Shown piece by piece: positions 9,129 to 17,581 of a DNA stretch of 64,000 bases. The DNA comes from an uncultured Verrucomicrobiota bacterium (lineage in GTDB: Bacteria; Verrucomicrobiota; Verrucomicrobiia; Limisphaerales; UBA9464). Within the stretch, counting starts at the first letter, position 1. Every line of letters begins with the position of its first letter. Under the pieces are notes generated by a model. It saw nothing but the letters and a program-made list of their open reading frames with translations. It did no database searches and was not told the DNA's origin. The translations under genes and the position numbers were made by a program. The stretch is from the NCBI GenBank assembly GCA_903922605.1, contig CAIXUG010000077.1:1-64000 (forward strand), read 5' to 3'.

Positions 9129-10856
9129 ATGAGCGCGGTGCTCCAGCTCACCTCCGTCACCAAATCCTTCGGCGCAGTGCGGGCGCTGAAGGGCGTGTCG
9201 TTTGAGCTGCGGGCGGGCGAGGTACATGCGCTGTTGGGCGAAAACGGGGCCGGCAAATCCACGCTCATCAAGATCATCACCGGCGCGCACCAGCCCGATG
9301 GCGGCACCCTTGAAATCGGCGGCCAGCAGGTGGCGCAGCTCACGCCGCAGGCCGCACACCGGCTCGGCATCGCATGCATTTACCAGCAGCCCGCGCTGTT
9401 TCCCGACCTTACAGTTTCGGAAAACATCGGCTTGCGGCTCGAATCCGTGTCGGTGCTGCGCCGCGTGAACTGGTCAGCCCGCCGGGAACGCGCCGCGCAA
9501 CTATTGCAACGCCTCGGCGCTGACATCTCGCCCGACGCCGAAGCCGGCTCGCTGTCCATGCCCGAGCAGCAGCTCGTCGAGATCGCCTGCGCGCTCGGTG
9601 CCGGCGCCCGCATCGTCATCATGGACGAGCCGACGGCCTCGTTGACGCAGAAGGAGCAGCATCGGCTCTTCACCGTCGTGCGCGAATTGCGGGCCTCGGG
9701 CGTCGGCGTCATCTACATCTCGCACCGCCTCGAAGAGATCTTCGCGTTGGCCGATCGTGTGACGGTGTTGCGCGATGGCGAGAGTGTGGGCACGCGCAAC
9801 ATCGGTGCGGGACAGTCGGCGGTTGCGAGGTGCATGGCAAATGAGCGCCCCGAATCCCCTCACCCCGGCCCTCTCCCCGGGGGAGAGGGAGAAAGGCAGC
9901 CCGCAACTCGACCAGCCGTGCGCGTCCCTTTCGCCGAGCCGCTGACGACCATTCTCCCTCTCCCCTCGGGAGAGGGCCGGGGTGAGGGGGTTCGCGACTC
10001 ACGACCTGCGGGCCCTCCGAATCCGTCCACACCCCCGATCACCGAATCCGAACTCATCCGGCTGATGGTGGGCCGCGAAGTCTCCTCCATTTATCCGGCT
10101 GCCGAAGGGGAACCGGGCGAGGTGGTCCTCGCGCTGAGCGATCTTGGCTGCACCGCCGGCGGCGTGCGTCACATCACTCTCGACGTCCGGGCCGGCGAAA
10201 TCGTCGGCCTCGCCGGACTCGTGGGCGCGGGACGCACCGAACTCGCGCGCGTCCTTTTCGGACTGACGCCTGCTGACTCGGGTGAGATCCATCTCAATGG
10301 CCACAGCGTCTCCATCCGTTCGCCGCAGGAAGCGGTAGCGCACGGGATTGCCTACGTGCCGGAAGACCGCCGCCGCCATGGCGTGATTCTCGAAATGCCC
10401 ATCGCCCACAACCTGACGATGGCGATTCACCCCCGCCTGTTTCCGGGCACCTGGTTGCGCTTTGGCGCGGAGCGGTCCCATGCTTTGGAATCCATGCGCG
10501 ATCTGGCGGTGAAGGCGGCCGGACCGGACGCGCCCGGTGGTTCGCTCTCCGGCGGCAACCAGCAGAAGGTCGCGCTCGCCCGCTGGCTCGCGACGAAGCC
10601 GCGTGTGCTTATCCTCGACGAGCCGACGCAGGGCGTGGATGTCGGCGCGAAAAGCGAGATCCACAAGATCATCCGCCGACTCGCTCAGCAGGGCATGGCC
10701 GTACTGCTGATTTCCAGCGACCTTCCCGAGGTGCTCGGGATGAGCGACCGCATCGCGGTGATGCGCGGCGCCGAAATCGTCGCCATGATGCCACGCGGCA
10801 CTGAAGCGCACGCGGTGATGGCCGCCGCACTGGGCCAGGGCAGGGGAGAATCATGA
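9129..10856 (+). CDS. Sugar ABC transporter ATPase (RhaT/RbsA type) with in-frame repeat insert
   Basis: A 575-residue fusion of two ABC domains, the form used by ribose/rhamnose-type importers. Domain 1 has Walker A GENGAGKST and signature LSMPEQQLVEIACAL. Domain 2 has the degenerate P-loop GLVGAGRTELARV and signature LSGGNQQKVALARWLATKP. Between them, at about residues 236-303, sits a Pro/Gly-rich segment (SPHPGPLPGGEGE ... LPLPSGEGRGEGV) encoded by an inverted repeat; sugar ATPases of this type are usually about 500 residues. The frame stays open. The gene overlaps the first permease by ATGA. The neighbouring rhaA and rhaM make L-rhamnose the likely substrate. Confidence 0.9.
   Translation: MSAVLQLTSVTKSFGAVRALKGVSFELRAGEVHALLGENGAGKSTLIKIITGAHQPDGGTLEIGGQQVAQLTPQAAHRLGIACIYQQPALFPDLTVSENIGLRLESVSVLRRVNWSARRERAAQLLQRLGADISPDAEAGSLSMPEQQLVEIACALGAGARIVIMDEPTASLTQKEQHRLFTVVRELRASGVGVIYISHRLEEIFALADRVTVLRDGESVGTRNIGAGQSAVARCMANERPESPHPGPLPGGEGERQPATRPAVRVPFAEPLTTILPLPSGEGRGEGVRDSRPAGPPNPSTPPITESELIRLMVGREVSSIYPAAEGEPGEVVLALSDLGCTAGGVRHITLDVRAGEIVGLAGLVGAGRTELARVLFGLTPADSGEIHLNGHSVSIRSPQEAVAHGIAYVPEDRRRHGVILEMPIAHNLTMAIHPRLFPGTWLRFGAERSHALESMRDLAVKAAGPDAPGGSLSGGNQQKVALARWLATKPRVLILDEPTQGVDVGAKSEIHKIIRRLAQQGMAVLLISSDLPEVLGMSDRIAVMRGAEIVAMMPRGTEAHAVMAAALGQGRGES
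9856..9989. repeat. Inverted repeat inserted in-frame in the ABC ATPase gene
   Basis: Arms at 9856-9893 and 9952-9989 (38 bases each) are reverse complements with two mismatches. The left arm begins CCCCTCACCCCGGCCCTCTC. The whole segment encodes the extra linker residues between the two ABC domains, without a stop or frameshift. This word (CCCTCACCCCGGCCCTCTCC) resembles a widespread class of bacterial palindromic repeats. Confidence 0.85.
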
Positions 10857-11782
10857 AGCGCCACTTCCGCGAATTCTCCGTCACCGGCGCGCTGCTGTTG
10901 CTGCTCGTGAGCCTGGCCATTTTCGCGCCGAACTTCTTCGAGCCCCAGCCTCTGTTGTCTCGGCTCACGGCGGCTGCGCCCAAGCTCGTCGTCGCGTGCG
11001 GGATCGCGCTGGTCATCCTCAGCCGGCAGATCGACATCTCGGTCGGATCGCTTTTCGCGGTGTGCAGCTTGAGCGCGGGACTGCTGGCGGCGGCGAAACT
11101 GTCGCTGCCGGTCGCGGTGCTCGCCTCGGTGGGGCTGGGCGCGGTCGGCGGGGCCCTCAATGGCGCTCTCGTCGCCGTTCTGCGGCTGCCTTCCATCGTG
11201 GTCACGCTGGCAACCATGGTGATGTGGCGGGAAGGGCTGCGGCTCGCGCAGCAGGGCGTGTTTGTAAACCTGCCCGACGGCGTGCAGTGGTTTGGCCTGC
11301 CGATGGCGGCGGGGCAGGGGATCGTGTGCGGACTCGCGCTGGTGGTGCTGCTGGCACTGGCGTATGCGCTCCGATTTCTCGCGGTCGGCCGGTTTGTTTA
11401 CGCGGTCGGTTCCGATGCCGAGGCGGCGCGACTGGCAGGGATTCGGCCACGGCTGGTGACGTTTGGAGTGTTCATCCTGCTGGGCGCGCTCACCGGCCTC
11501 GCGGCGGTGATGAACCTCGTGCAGTCGCCGCAGGTGGACCCCAGCACCGGCCGGATGCTGGAGTTGGAGGCCATCGCCGCCGTCGTCGTCGGTGGCGTGG
11601 CGGTGTCGGGCGGGCGCGGCAATCTGTGGGGTGTGCTGGCCGGATTCCTCCTGCTCGCCTGCATCACGCCCGCGCTGACCTATCTCGACGTGAAGCCGTA
11701 TTGGGACAAGGCCATTCAAGGCGCGGTCATCCTGCTCGCCGTGGTGGCGGATGGGGTGAGGCGACGGAAGTTGAACCGCTAA
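10853..11782 (+). CDS. Sugar ABC transporter permease 1 (RhaP/RbsC type)
   Basis: A 309-residue, very hydrophobic permease with about eight to ten predicted helices. It has the family motifs VILSRQIDISVGSLFAV and AVVVGGVAVSGGRGNLWGVLAG, which mark the BPD_transp_2 (RbsC) family. Its start overlaps the ATPase stop (ATGA), indicating translational coupling. It should form the membrane channel together with the second permease at 11802. Confidence 0.92.
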   Translation: MKRHFREFSVTGALLLLLVSLAIFAPNFFEPQPLLSRLTAAAPKLVVACGIALVILSRQIDISVGSLFAVCSLSAGLLAAAKLSLPVAVLASVGLGAVGGALNGALVAVLRLPSIVVTLATMVMWREGLRLAQQGVFVNLPDGVQWFGLPMAAGQGIVCGLALVVLLALAYALRFLAVGRFVYAVGSDAEAARLAGIRPRLVTFGVFILLGALTGLAAVMNLVQSPQVDPSTGRMLELEAIAAVVVGGVAVSGGRGNLWGVLAGFLLLACITPALTYLDVKPYWDKAIQGAVILLAVVADGVRRRKLNR

Positions 11783-11801
11783 TTAACGCTGATCTGCACT
11801 C

Positions 11802-12824
11802 ATGAGCTTTCGCTTCCAAAAAACCGCTGTCCTTCGCCACGAAACCGTCCTGCTGCTTGTGCTGGTGCTGGAAGTCGTGTTCTTCCAGTTGGCGGGCCGG
11901 AACTTTGGGACGGTGGACAATGTGGCCAACATCGTCCGGCACTCAGTTGAGATTGGCCTGCTCGCACTGGTGATGATGCCGGTCATTCTCACAGGTGGCA
12001 TCGATCTTTCGGTCGGCTCGTTGCTCGGGCTGTGTGCCGTGCTTTTCGGCAAGCTGTGGCGCGACGCCGGGCTGCCGTGGGAGCTGGCCGCGCTGGCGAC
12101 GCTCGGACTTGGTGCGCTGGCGGGTGGATTTAATGCCGCCCTCATCACCGGCCTGCGTCTGCCACCGCTCATCGTGACCCTTGGCACCTACTCGCTCTTT
12201 CGAGGCCTCGCAGAGGCGATCACCCACGGCACGGATGCCTTCACCCGTTTTCCCGAGAGGTTCCTGTTTCTCGGGACGGGGCGGATTGCCGGTGTGCCGA
12301 CGCAGGCGTGGATCTTCGTGGCGGTCGGGGTGGCGGTGTGGCTGCTGGTGCACCGGACGACCTTCGGCCGGTCCTGGCGGGCGATCGGTTTTTCGCCGGA
12401 AGGGGCGCGCTACGCGGGGCTGCCTGTGACTCGACGGCTGGTTCTGGCCTACATGCTGGCGGGGTTGATGGCGGCCCTGGCCGCCATCACCTACACGGCG
12501 CGGTTCGGCACGGCGAAGGCCGACGCGGGCACCGGTTATGAACTCGCCGCCATCACGGCTGTGGTGCTGGGTGGCACGAGCATTTTCGGTGGTGTCGGGT
12601 CGGTCCACGGGACGCTACTGGGCGTGGCCGCCATCGCCGTACTGACCAACGGTCTTTCTCGCGTCCCCGCCACGATGAGCAACGCCGCCGAGCTTTCCGG
12701 CCTGCTTACCGGGGCGCTGCTGATCGTGGCGCTCGCGGGCGGAGCGCTGCCAGGCAGGATTGGTGCGCGCCGGCGGAAGGAGCATCCTCCCGCCGTTGGA
12801 GCGCCGGTCTCCGACCCGGCGTGA
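11802..12824 (+). CDS. Sugar ABC transporter permease 2 (RhaQ/RbsC type)
   Basis: A 340-residue paralogue of the preceding permease with ILTGGIDLSVGSLLGL and AVVLGGTSIFGGVGSVHGTLLG. Two different permeases beside one ATPase is the RhaP/RhaQ arrangement of rhizobial rhamnose importers. The last codons (GAPVSDPA and stop) come from a copy of palindromic repeat family 1 at 12798-12821, so the original C-terminus has probably been replaced or extended. Start ATG at 11802, 19 bases after the previous stop. Confidence 0.9.
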   Translation: MSFRFQKTAVLRHETVLLLVLVLEVVFFQLAGRNFGTVDNVANIVRHSVEIGLLALVMMPVILTGGIDLSVGSLLGLCAVLFGKLWRDAGLPWELAALATLGLGALAGGFNAALITGLRLPPLIVTLGTYSLFRGLAEAITHGTDAFTRFPERFLFLGTGRIAGVPTQAWIFVAVGVAVWLLVHRTTFGRSWRAIGFSPEGARYAGLPVTRRLVLAYMLAGLMAALAAITYTARFGTAKADAGTGYELAAITAVVLGGTSIFGGVGSVHGTLLGVAAIAVLTNGLSRVPATMSNAAELSGLLTGALLIVALAGGALPGRIGARRRKEHPPAVGAPVSDPA

Positions 12825-12965
12825 ACAGCGACCATCGGTACAGGGTTTCTGATCGCAAGCCGATCCACCTGCTTTCGGCATCACGATTGAAATTGGAATT
12901 AGGATCGCGATGGGAGATTGTGATGCGAACTTGGCGAACCGCGCCGGGTCGGAGACCGGCGCTCC
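12798..12965. repeat. Inverted pair of family 1 palindromic repeats
   Basis: Copy at 12798-12821 (GGAGCGCCGG orientation) and an inverted copy at 12941-12965 flank 119 bases without a gene. The left copy supplies the permease's last codons. The region lies between the permease and the substrate-binding protein gene, so it is transcribed within the operon and could fold into a hairpin in the mRNA. Confidence 0.8.
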
Positions 12966-13029
12966 GCACTTCCGGCGGTTTGCGCTTCGCCTTCCGTTTG
13001 GCCTCCGTTACATAAGCCGGCACACGCCT

Positions 13030-14049
13030 ATGTTCCGTTTCCTCGCCCTCACTCTCGGCCTTGGGCTCGCTATGCTCACGGGCTGCAACAAGTCCGGCCC
13101 CGATTCCGCCGCCGCTCCTGCCGGAGGCTCGCCCGCTGGCAAGAGGCTCACCGTCGCCCTCATGCCGAAGTCGAAGGGCAACGCCTATTTCGTCTCCTGC
13201 AAGCAGGGCGCGGAACAGGCGGCCAAGGATCTCGGCGTCGAGCTGATCTTTGACGGCCCGGTCAACCCCGATCCCGCCAAGCAGAACGAGATCATCGAGA
13301 ACTGGATCACCCTCGGCGTGGATGTCATCGCCGCCGCCTGTGAAAATAAGGACGGCATTTCCACCGCGCTGAAAAAGGCGCGGGACAAGGGGATCAAGGT
13401 CGTCACCTACGATTCCGACGCGAATCCCGACGCGCGCGATTTCTTCGTGAACCAGGCCACACCCGAAGGCATCGGCAACGCCCTCATGGATGAGGCCGCG
13501 CGCCTCTGCGGCAACGAGGGCGAGTTCGCGATCATCACCGCCTCCCTCACCGCGCAGAACATGATCGAGTGGCAGAAGTTCATCGAGGCCCGCCGCGTCG
13601 CGAAATATCCCGGCATGAAGATGGTCGCGCTGCGGCCCTGCGACGATCTCAAGGACAAGGCCCAGGCCGAGGCGACGACGCTCCTCAGCGCCTTTCCCAA
13701 CCTGAAGCTGCTCATGAACATCTGCTCGCCCGCCGTGCCCGGTGCCGCCGAGGCGGTGAAGCAGGCCGGCAAGGCGGGGAAGGTGAAGGTCATCGGGCTC
13801 GGCCTCCCGAATGAAAACCGCCGCTACGTGAAGGACGGCACGACCGACACGGTGATTCTCTGGAAGACGGTGGATCTCGGCTACTTGACCGTGCAGTCGG
13901 CCGTGGCGCTGGCCAGGGGCGAGCTCAAGCCCGGCGCGACCAGCTTCCACGGGGGCAAACTCGGAGACTTCAAGATCGCGGGCGACAACATCCTGCTGGG
14001 CGAACCTTTCAAGTTCACCAAGGATAACATCGACCAGTTCGACTTCTGA
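13030..14049 (+). CDS. Sugar ABC transporter substrate-binding lipoprotein (RhaS type)
   Basis: A 339-residue periplasmic binding protein of the LacI-like family. The start MFRFLALTLGLGLAMLTGC gives a signal peptide with lipobox LTGC, so it is probably a lipoprotein. The Peripla_BP_4 fold is indicated by LTVALMPKSKGNAYFVSCKQGAEQAAKDLG, NWITLGVDVIAAACENKDGI and KARDKGIKVVTYDSDA. It completes the importer begun at 9129. L-rhamnose is the likely ligand from context. Confidence 0.9.
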   Translation: MFRFLALTLGLGLAMLTGCNKSGPDSAAAPAGGSPAGKRLTVALMPKSKGNAYFVSCKQGAEQAAKDLGVELIFDGPVNPDPAKQNEIIENWITLGVDVIAAACENKDGISTALKKARDKGIKVVTYDSDANPDARDFFVNQATPEGIGNALMDEAARLCGNEGEFAIITASLTAQNMIEWQKFIEARRVAKYPGMKMVALRPCDDLKDKAQAEATTLLSAFPNLKLLMNICSPAVPGAAEAVKQAGKAGKVKVIGLGLPNENRRYVKDGTTDTVILWKTVDLGYLTVQSAVALARGELKPGATSFHGGKLGDFKIAGDNILLGEPFKFTKDNIDQFDF

Positions 14050-14064
14050 ACCGGCGGCTCGATC

Positions 14065-14487
14065 ATGACTGTCGGACACTTTCTCAACGTCGATCTGGAG
14101 ATCGAATCGAAGACCGATCTGGCATCCTTGGCCGCTGCATTGGAACCGGACGCATTCGCGCTTTACTGCGGCCCTGTGCCTGACGGACACCTGCTGAACC
14201 TTGAGCTGAACACCGAATCCGGTATCAAGGAGGGACCCGACGAGCGGATTCACGAGTTTTGCGGGCTAATTGAGGCGCTGTCGCCGGAAGGCCGGCAAGG
14301 CTGGCAGTCGGCTTTCCGCCGCACGTTTGATGTCGGTTTCGATGCCACTGCGGAACATATGGCCGCTCGCTTCAGCCTGCGAACCGACACGTTGGAACGC
14401 ATCGCCCGACTGGGGGCCACACTCACAATCACGGTTTACAAGGCCGACCCCGAAGCGGGGCCGGTGCCTCGCCCCCATGATCCGTAA
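14065..14487 (+). CDS. Conserved-looking hypothetical protein in the rhamnose operon
   Basis: A 140-residue soluble protein beginning MTVGHFLNVDLEIESKTDL and ending in a segment LERIARLGATLTITVYKAD. It has no signal peptide and no catalytic motif I recognise. The pattern 'DLEIES...ALEPDAFALYCG' and the terminal ITVYKAD look like a small alpha/beta domain. It overlaps the start of rhaM by 11 bases, so it is probably co-translated with it. Function unknown. Confidence 0.65.
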   Translation: MTVGHFLNVDLEIESKTDLASLAAALEPDAFALYCGPVPDGHLLNLELNTESGIKEGPDERIHEFCGLIEALSPEGRQGWQSAFRRTFDVGFDATAEHMAARFSLRTDTLERIARLGATLTITVYKADPEAGPVPRPHDP

Positions 14488-14797
14488 AGCCTTTGTCATG
14501 TCCGTGCACCTCGGCCAGGAAGCCGAGTACGTGCGGCGGCATCAGCCCATCTGGCCGGAGCTGGAAGCGGTTCTGCTGGCGCACGGCGTGGCGACCTACT
14601 CGATTTTCCTTCATCCGGAAACGCGTCAGCTTTTCGCCTATGCCGAGTTTTCCGACGAGGCCAAGTGGAACGCGGTCGCGCAGACCGAAGTCTGCCGGCG
14701 CTGGTGGGCGCACATGAGCGAGCTGATGCCATCCAACGCGGACAACAGCCCGGTGGCCCGGGAGCTTCCCGAGATATTTCACGTAGGGCTGGCGTGA
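14477..14797 (+). CDS. rhaM: L-rhamnose mutarotase
   Basis: A 106-residue protein. The start MIRKAFVM is the conserved RhaM N-terminus; an upstream in-frame extension is rejected. RhaM motifs are present: RRHQPIWPELEAVLLAHG, NAVAQTEVCRRWW, MSELMPSNADNSPV. It interconverts alpha and beta L-rhamnopyranose and feeds RhaA. It overlaps the upstream hypothetical gene. Confidence 0.93.
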   Translation: MIRKAFVMSVHLGQEAEYVRRHQPIWPELEAVLLAHGVATYSIFLHPETRQLFAYAEFSDEAKWNAVAQTEVCRRWWAHMSELMPSNADNSPVARELPEIFHVGLA

Positions 14798-14871
14798 CCG
14801 TCGGTTGCATCCGATGCAGCGGGAGTTGGTTGTCGGCGACGCCCCGGTCGGCCTAACCTCGCTGCACACCT

Positions 14872-16089
14872 ATGGCCACCATCGCAGTTCTCGGCACTTT
14901 CGACACCAAAGGCGAAGAGCACGGCTACGTCGCCGGACTCATCCGCGCGTGCGGCCACCGCACGCTGCTCGTCGATGTCGGCGCGCTTGAGGCGCCCCGA
15001 GTCCAGCCCGACGTGCCGCGGACCGAGATCGCTTCGGCGGCCGGTGCGGACCTGGCCGCCATCGTTGCCCGGCGCGACCGGGGCGAGGCCGTGGCCGCGA
15101 TGACCAAGGGCGCGCCCATCGTGCTGGCCCGGCTCCAGCGCGAGGGGCGGATCGATGGCGTCATCTCGCTCGGCGGCGGCGGCGGCACGGCCATCTGCAC
15201 CGCAGCCATGCGCGCGCTGCCGATCGGTTTCCCCAAGCTGATGGTCTCAACCCTCGCCAGCGGCAACACCGCCCACTACGTCGGCGTGAAGGACATCGTG
15301 ATGATGCCGAGCGTCGTGGACGTCGCGGGCCTGAACCGCCTGTCGCGCAAGCTGCTGGCGCAGGCCGCCGGCGCCATCTGCGGCATGGTCGAGGCGCAGG
15401 TGCCGGCGGGCGCGGCGGACCGTCCGGTGATCGTGGCGTCGCAGTTCGGCAACACCACACCGTGCGTCACCCGGGCGCGCAGTCTGCTGGAAGCCGCCGG
15501 CTACGAGGTGATGATCTTCGCCGCCACCGGCAACGGCGGGCGCACCATGGAATCGCTCATCGAGGCGGGCATCCCAGCCGGCGTGCTCGACATCACCACC
15601 ACCGAGTGGGCCGACGAGCTGGTGGGCGGCGTGCTCAATGCCGGACCGACCCGTTGCGAAGCCGCCGCCCGCCACGGTGTGCCGGCCATCCTTACGCCCG
15701 GCTGCCTGGACATGGTGAACTTCGGCGAGCCGGCCAGCGTGCCGGCAAAGTACGCGGGCCGCCGCTTCTACCACCACAACGCCCAGGTCACGCTTATGCG
15801 GACCACGCCCGAGGAATGCGCGCAGCTCGGCCGCATCCTGGCGGAGAAGTGCAACCTCTCGACCGGTCCGGTGACCGTGCTCCTTCCGCTGATGGGCATC
15901 AGTGTCATCAGTGCGCCCGGCCAGCCGTTTTATTGGCCCGAAGCCGACGCCGTCCTCTTCGGCGAATGGAAGCGCCACCTGCGCCCCGGCATCCCGGTCA
16001 TCGAATACGATGGCAACATCAACGACCCCGCCTTCGCGGACCTCTGCGTGCAGGAGTTGCTGAAGAATATCGCGGCCGTTGCTAAGTGA
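14872..16089 (+). CDS. Tm-1-like / UPF0261 family protein
   Basis: A 405-residue protein matching the UPF0261 (Tm-1 N-terminal-like) family. Landmarks are IAVLGTFDTKGEEHGYV, a glycine-rich loop VISLGGGGGTAICTAAM, MVSTLASGNTAHYVGVKDIVMMPSVVD and a conserved C-terminal half (PLMGISVISAPGQPFYWPEAD). Bacterial members sit in sugar or opine catabolic loci. The plant homologue Tm-1 binds ATP and a viral replication protein. The biochemical role here is unknown, but position suggests the rhamnose/uronate operon. Confidence 0.85.
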   Translation: MATIAVLGTFDTKGEEHGYVAGLIRACGHRTLLVDVGALEAPRVQPDVPRTEIASAAGADLAAIVARRDRGEAVAAMTKGAPIVLARLQREGRIDGVISLGGGGGTAICTAAMRALPIGFPKLMVSTLASGNTAHYVGVKDIVMMPSVVDVAGLNRLSRKLLAQAAGAICGMVEAQVPAGAADRPVIVASQFGNTTPCVTRARSLLEAAGYEVMIFAATGNGGRTMESLIEAGIPAGVLDITTTEWADELVGGVLNAGPTRCEAAARHGVPAILTPGCLDMVNFGEPASVPAKYAGRRFYHHNAQVTLMRTTPEECAQLGRILAEKCNLSTGPVTVLLPLMGISVISAPGQPFYWPEADAVLFGEWKRHLRPGIPVIEYDGNINDPAFADLCVQELLKNIAAVAK

Positions 16090-16133
16090 TAAACATCGAA
16101 GGAACCAAGGAACAAAGAGAGGCCGAAGAAGAT

Positions 16134-16454
16134 ATGTCATCGGCACCGATAAATGACGGAGGGCCACCGGGCGAAGGCAGACGGTCGGTTTCGCGCATTC
16201 TATTTATCACGCTTGAGGTGCAGTTGGGCTTGGGCTGGCTTGGTCTGGCGCTCGTCACATACGTTCTCCCGCGTTTCAGTGGTTTGTCCGAAGCGGTTGA
16301 GGCGGGTTGTGGGGTGGCTGTGATGGTTGCGTGGCCCATCCTATTCTTCGTTGCGCCTTTCTTTCTGCGCAAAATGAGACGGGTCGCTTTGGTCGGATGG
16401 TTCATGGCGTTCGTCATGGTATTGTGGGGATTGACCTTGCCGGCCATTGCGTGA
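16134..16454 (+). CDS. Small membrane protein, unknown
   Basis: The start ATG at 16134 (MSSAPINDG) gives 106 residues with about three hydrophobic helices (ILFITLEVQLGLGWLGLALVTYV region, VAVMVAWPILFFVAPFF, VALVGWFMAFVMVLWGL). Reading from 16086 would translate a copy of the GAAGGAACCAAGG repeat, so the later start is preferred. No family recognised. Codon use is less G+C-rich than its neighbours. Confidence 0.55.
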   Translation: MSSAPINDGGPPGEGRRSVSRILFITLEVQLGLGWLGLALVTYVLPRFSGLSEAVEAGCGVAVMVAWPILFFVAPFFLRKMRRVALVGWFMAFVMVLWGLTLPAIA

Positions 16455-16640
16455 GGGTTGTCGTACCCCTTTAGCTGGGAATTTATCATCACGGTCGTAC
16501 CGAGATTGGCGTCGGAGTTCGTCCTGCCTGCCTGCCTTTTGCCCTTCGGAAGTAGGATGGGCGAGCGCCGTCCTACGTGGACGACGGGAGCCCCTAACCG
16601 GCGAGTTGGCTTCCAGCCCGGTTTTGGCTAAAACCCACCC
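16455..16640. other. Gene-free spacer with hairpin repeat
   Basis: Contains a GTAGGAxGGGCG-type hairpin at 16552-16576 (arms GTAGGA/TCCTAC). Related words sit after other genes at about 18852, 25814 and 60736. Nothing else is recognised. Confidence 0.5.
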
Positions 16641-17498
16641 GTGACCATCATCACCGATCCGCGTTGCTTGGAATATCGCGCGACTGGCCATCCCGAGAAA
16701 CCGATCCGGGTGCAGCGCACGGTCGAGCTGCTCCAGTCGCAGAAAAGCCTCGAATTGAAATGGGCCGAGCCGGCAGCGGTGACAGACGCGCAGTTGCTCC
16801 GGGCACATTCGTCCGCGCATCTAGCCCTGCTGGCGTCGGGGGAAGATTTCGATGGTGACACGCCCTTTTTCCCGGGCATTGGCGACCATGCGCGGCGTGG
16901 GGTGGGCGGGGCGCTGAAGGCGCTCGAACTCGCCCGGGCCGGTGAACCAGCGTTCAGCCTGCTGCGTCCACCTGGCCATCATGCGACGCGGCATCATCCG
17001 ATGGGTTTTTGCTACCTCGGCTCGATGGCGGTCGCGGCGTTGGAGGCGCAGGCGCAGGGCTTGCGCGTGGCGGTGTTCGACTTCGACGTGCATCACGGCA
17101 ACGGCACGGAGGAAATCCTGGCCGGGGTCGAGGGGGGGGCCTTTGCGTCGGTGCATCAGTCGCCGTGCTATCCGGGCACGGGCTTGGCCGACGTCGGCGG
17201 CAACTGCTTCAACTACCCGGTCGCGCCCGGCACGACCCGCGAGGCCTGGCGCGCCACCTTCAGCCGCGCCTTGGAGCGGCTGCTCGCCACCAAACCCGAC
17301 GTGCTCGGAATCTCGGCCGGCTTCGACGCCTACGTGAAGGACCCCCTCGCGAACGGCACGCTGGAGCGCGAAGATTTTCTCTGGCTGGGCCAGCAGGTCC
17401 GCGCGTCCGGCGTGCCGGCCTTTAGCATCCTTGAAGGCGGCTACTCGCTCGATCTCCCGGATCTCGTGCTGAATTACCTGCTCGGCCTCGCGGGCTGA
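16641..17498 (+). CDS. Histone-deacetylase-fold hydrolase (acetylpolyamine amidohydrolase/AcuC-like)
   Basis: A 285-residue class of Zn-dependent deacetylase. It has LLRPPGHHA (catalytic His113-His114), FDFDVHHGNG (zinc ligands Asp149 and His151), GFDAY (zinc ligand Asp229) and LEGGY (Tyr268). It starts with GTG at 16641. Bacterial members remove acetyl groups from polyamines, lysines or small molecules in the cytoplasm. Its place among sugar genes does not reveal the substrate. Confidence 0.88.
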   Translation: MTIITDPRCLEYRATGHPEKPIRVQRTVELLQSQKSLELKWAEPAAVTDAQLLRAHSSAHLALLASGEDFDGDTPFFPGIGDHARRGVGGALKALELARAGEPAFSLLRPPGHHATRHHPMGFCYLGSMAVAALEAQAQGLRVAVFDFDVHHGNGTEEILAGVEGGAFASVHQSPCYPGTGLADVGGNCFNYPVAPGTTREAWRATFSRALERLLATKPDVLGISAGFDAYVKDPLANGTLEREDFLWLGQQVRASGVPAFSILEGGYSLDLPDLVLNYLLGLAG

Positions 17499-17533
17499 AG
17501 TGAGGTCGTGCGCTAACCATGAACGGACCCGGT

Positions 17534-17558
17534 CGCCAAGGTCATTGCGACCTTGGCG
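17534..17558. repeat. Perfect hairpin before uxaE
   Basis: A 10-bp perfect stem CGCCAAGGTC / GACCTTGGCG with a 5-base loop ATTGC, located between the deacetylase-like gene and the uxaE start. It could be a terminator without T-tract or an mRNA structure. It makes the alternative start at 17519 unlikely. Confidence 0.5.
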
Positions 17559-17581
17559 GCGAAGGCTCATTCTCGGTCTCC

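Noticed and set aside
12706-14253. Long minus-strand frame over the permease end and the binding-protein gene
   Set aside because: Antisense to strong homologues; no motif or ribosome-binding site.
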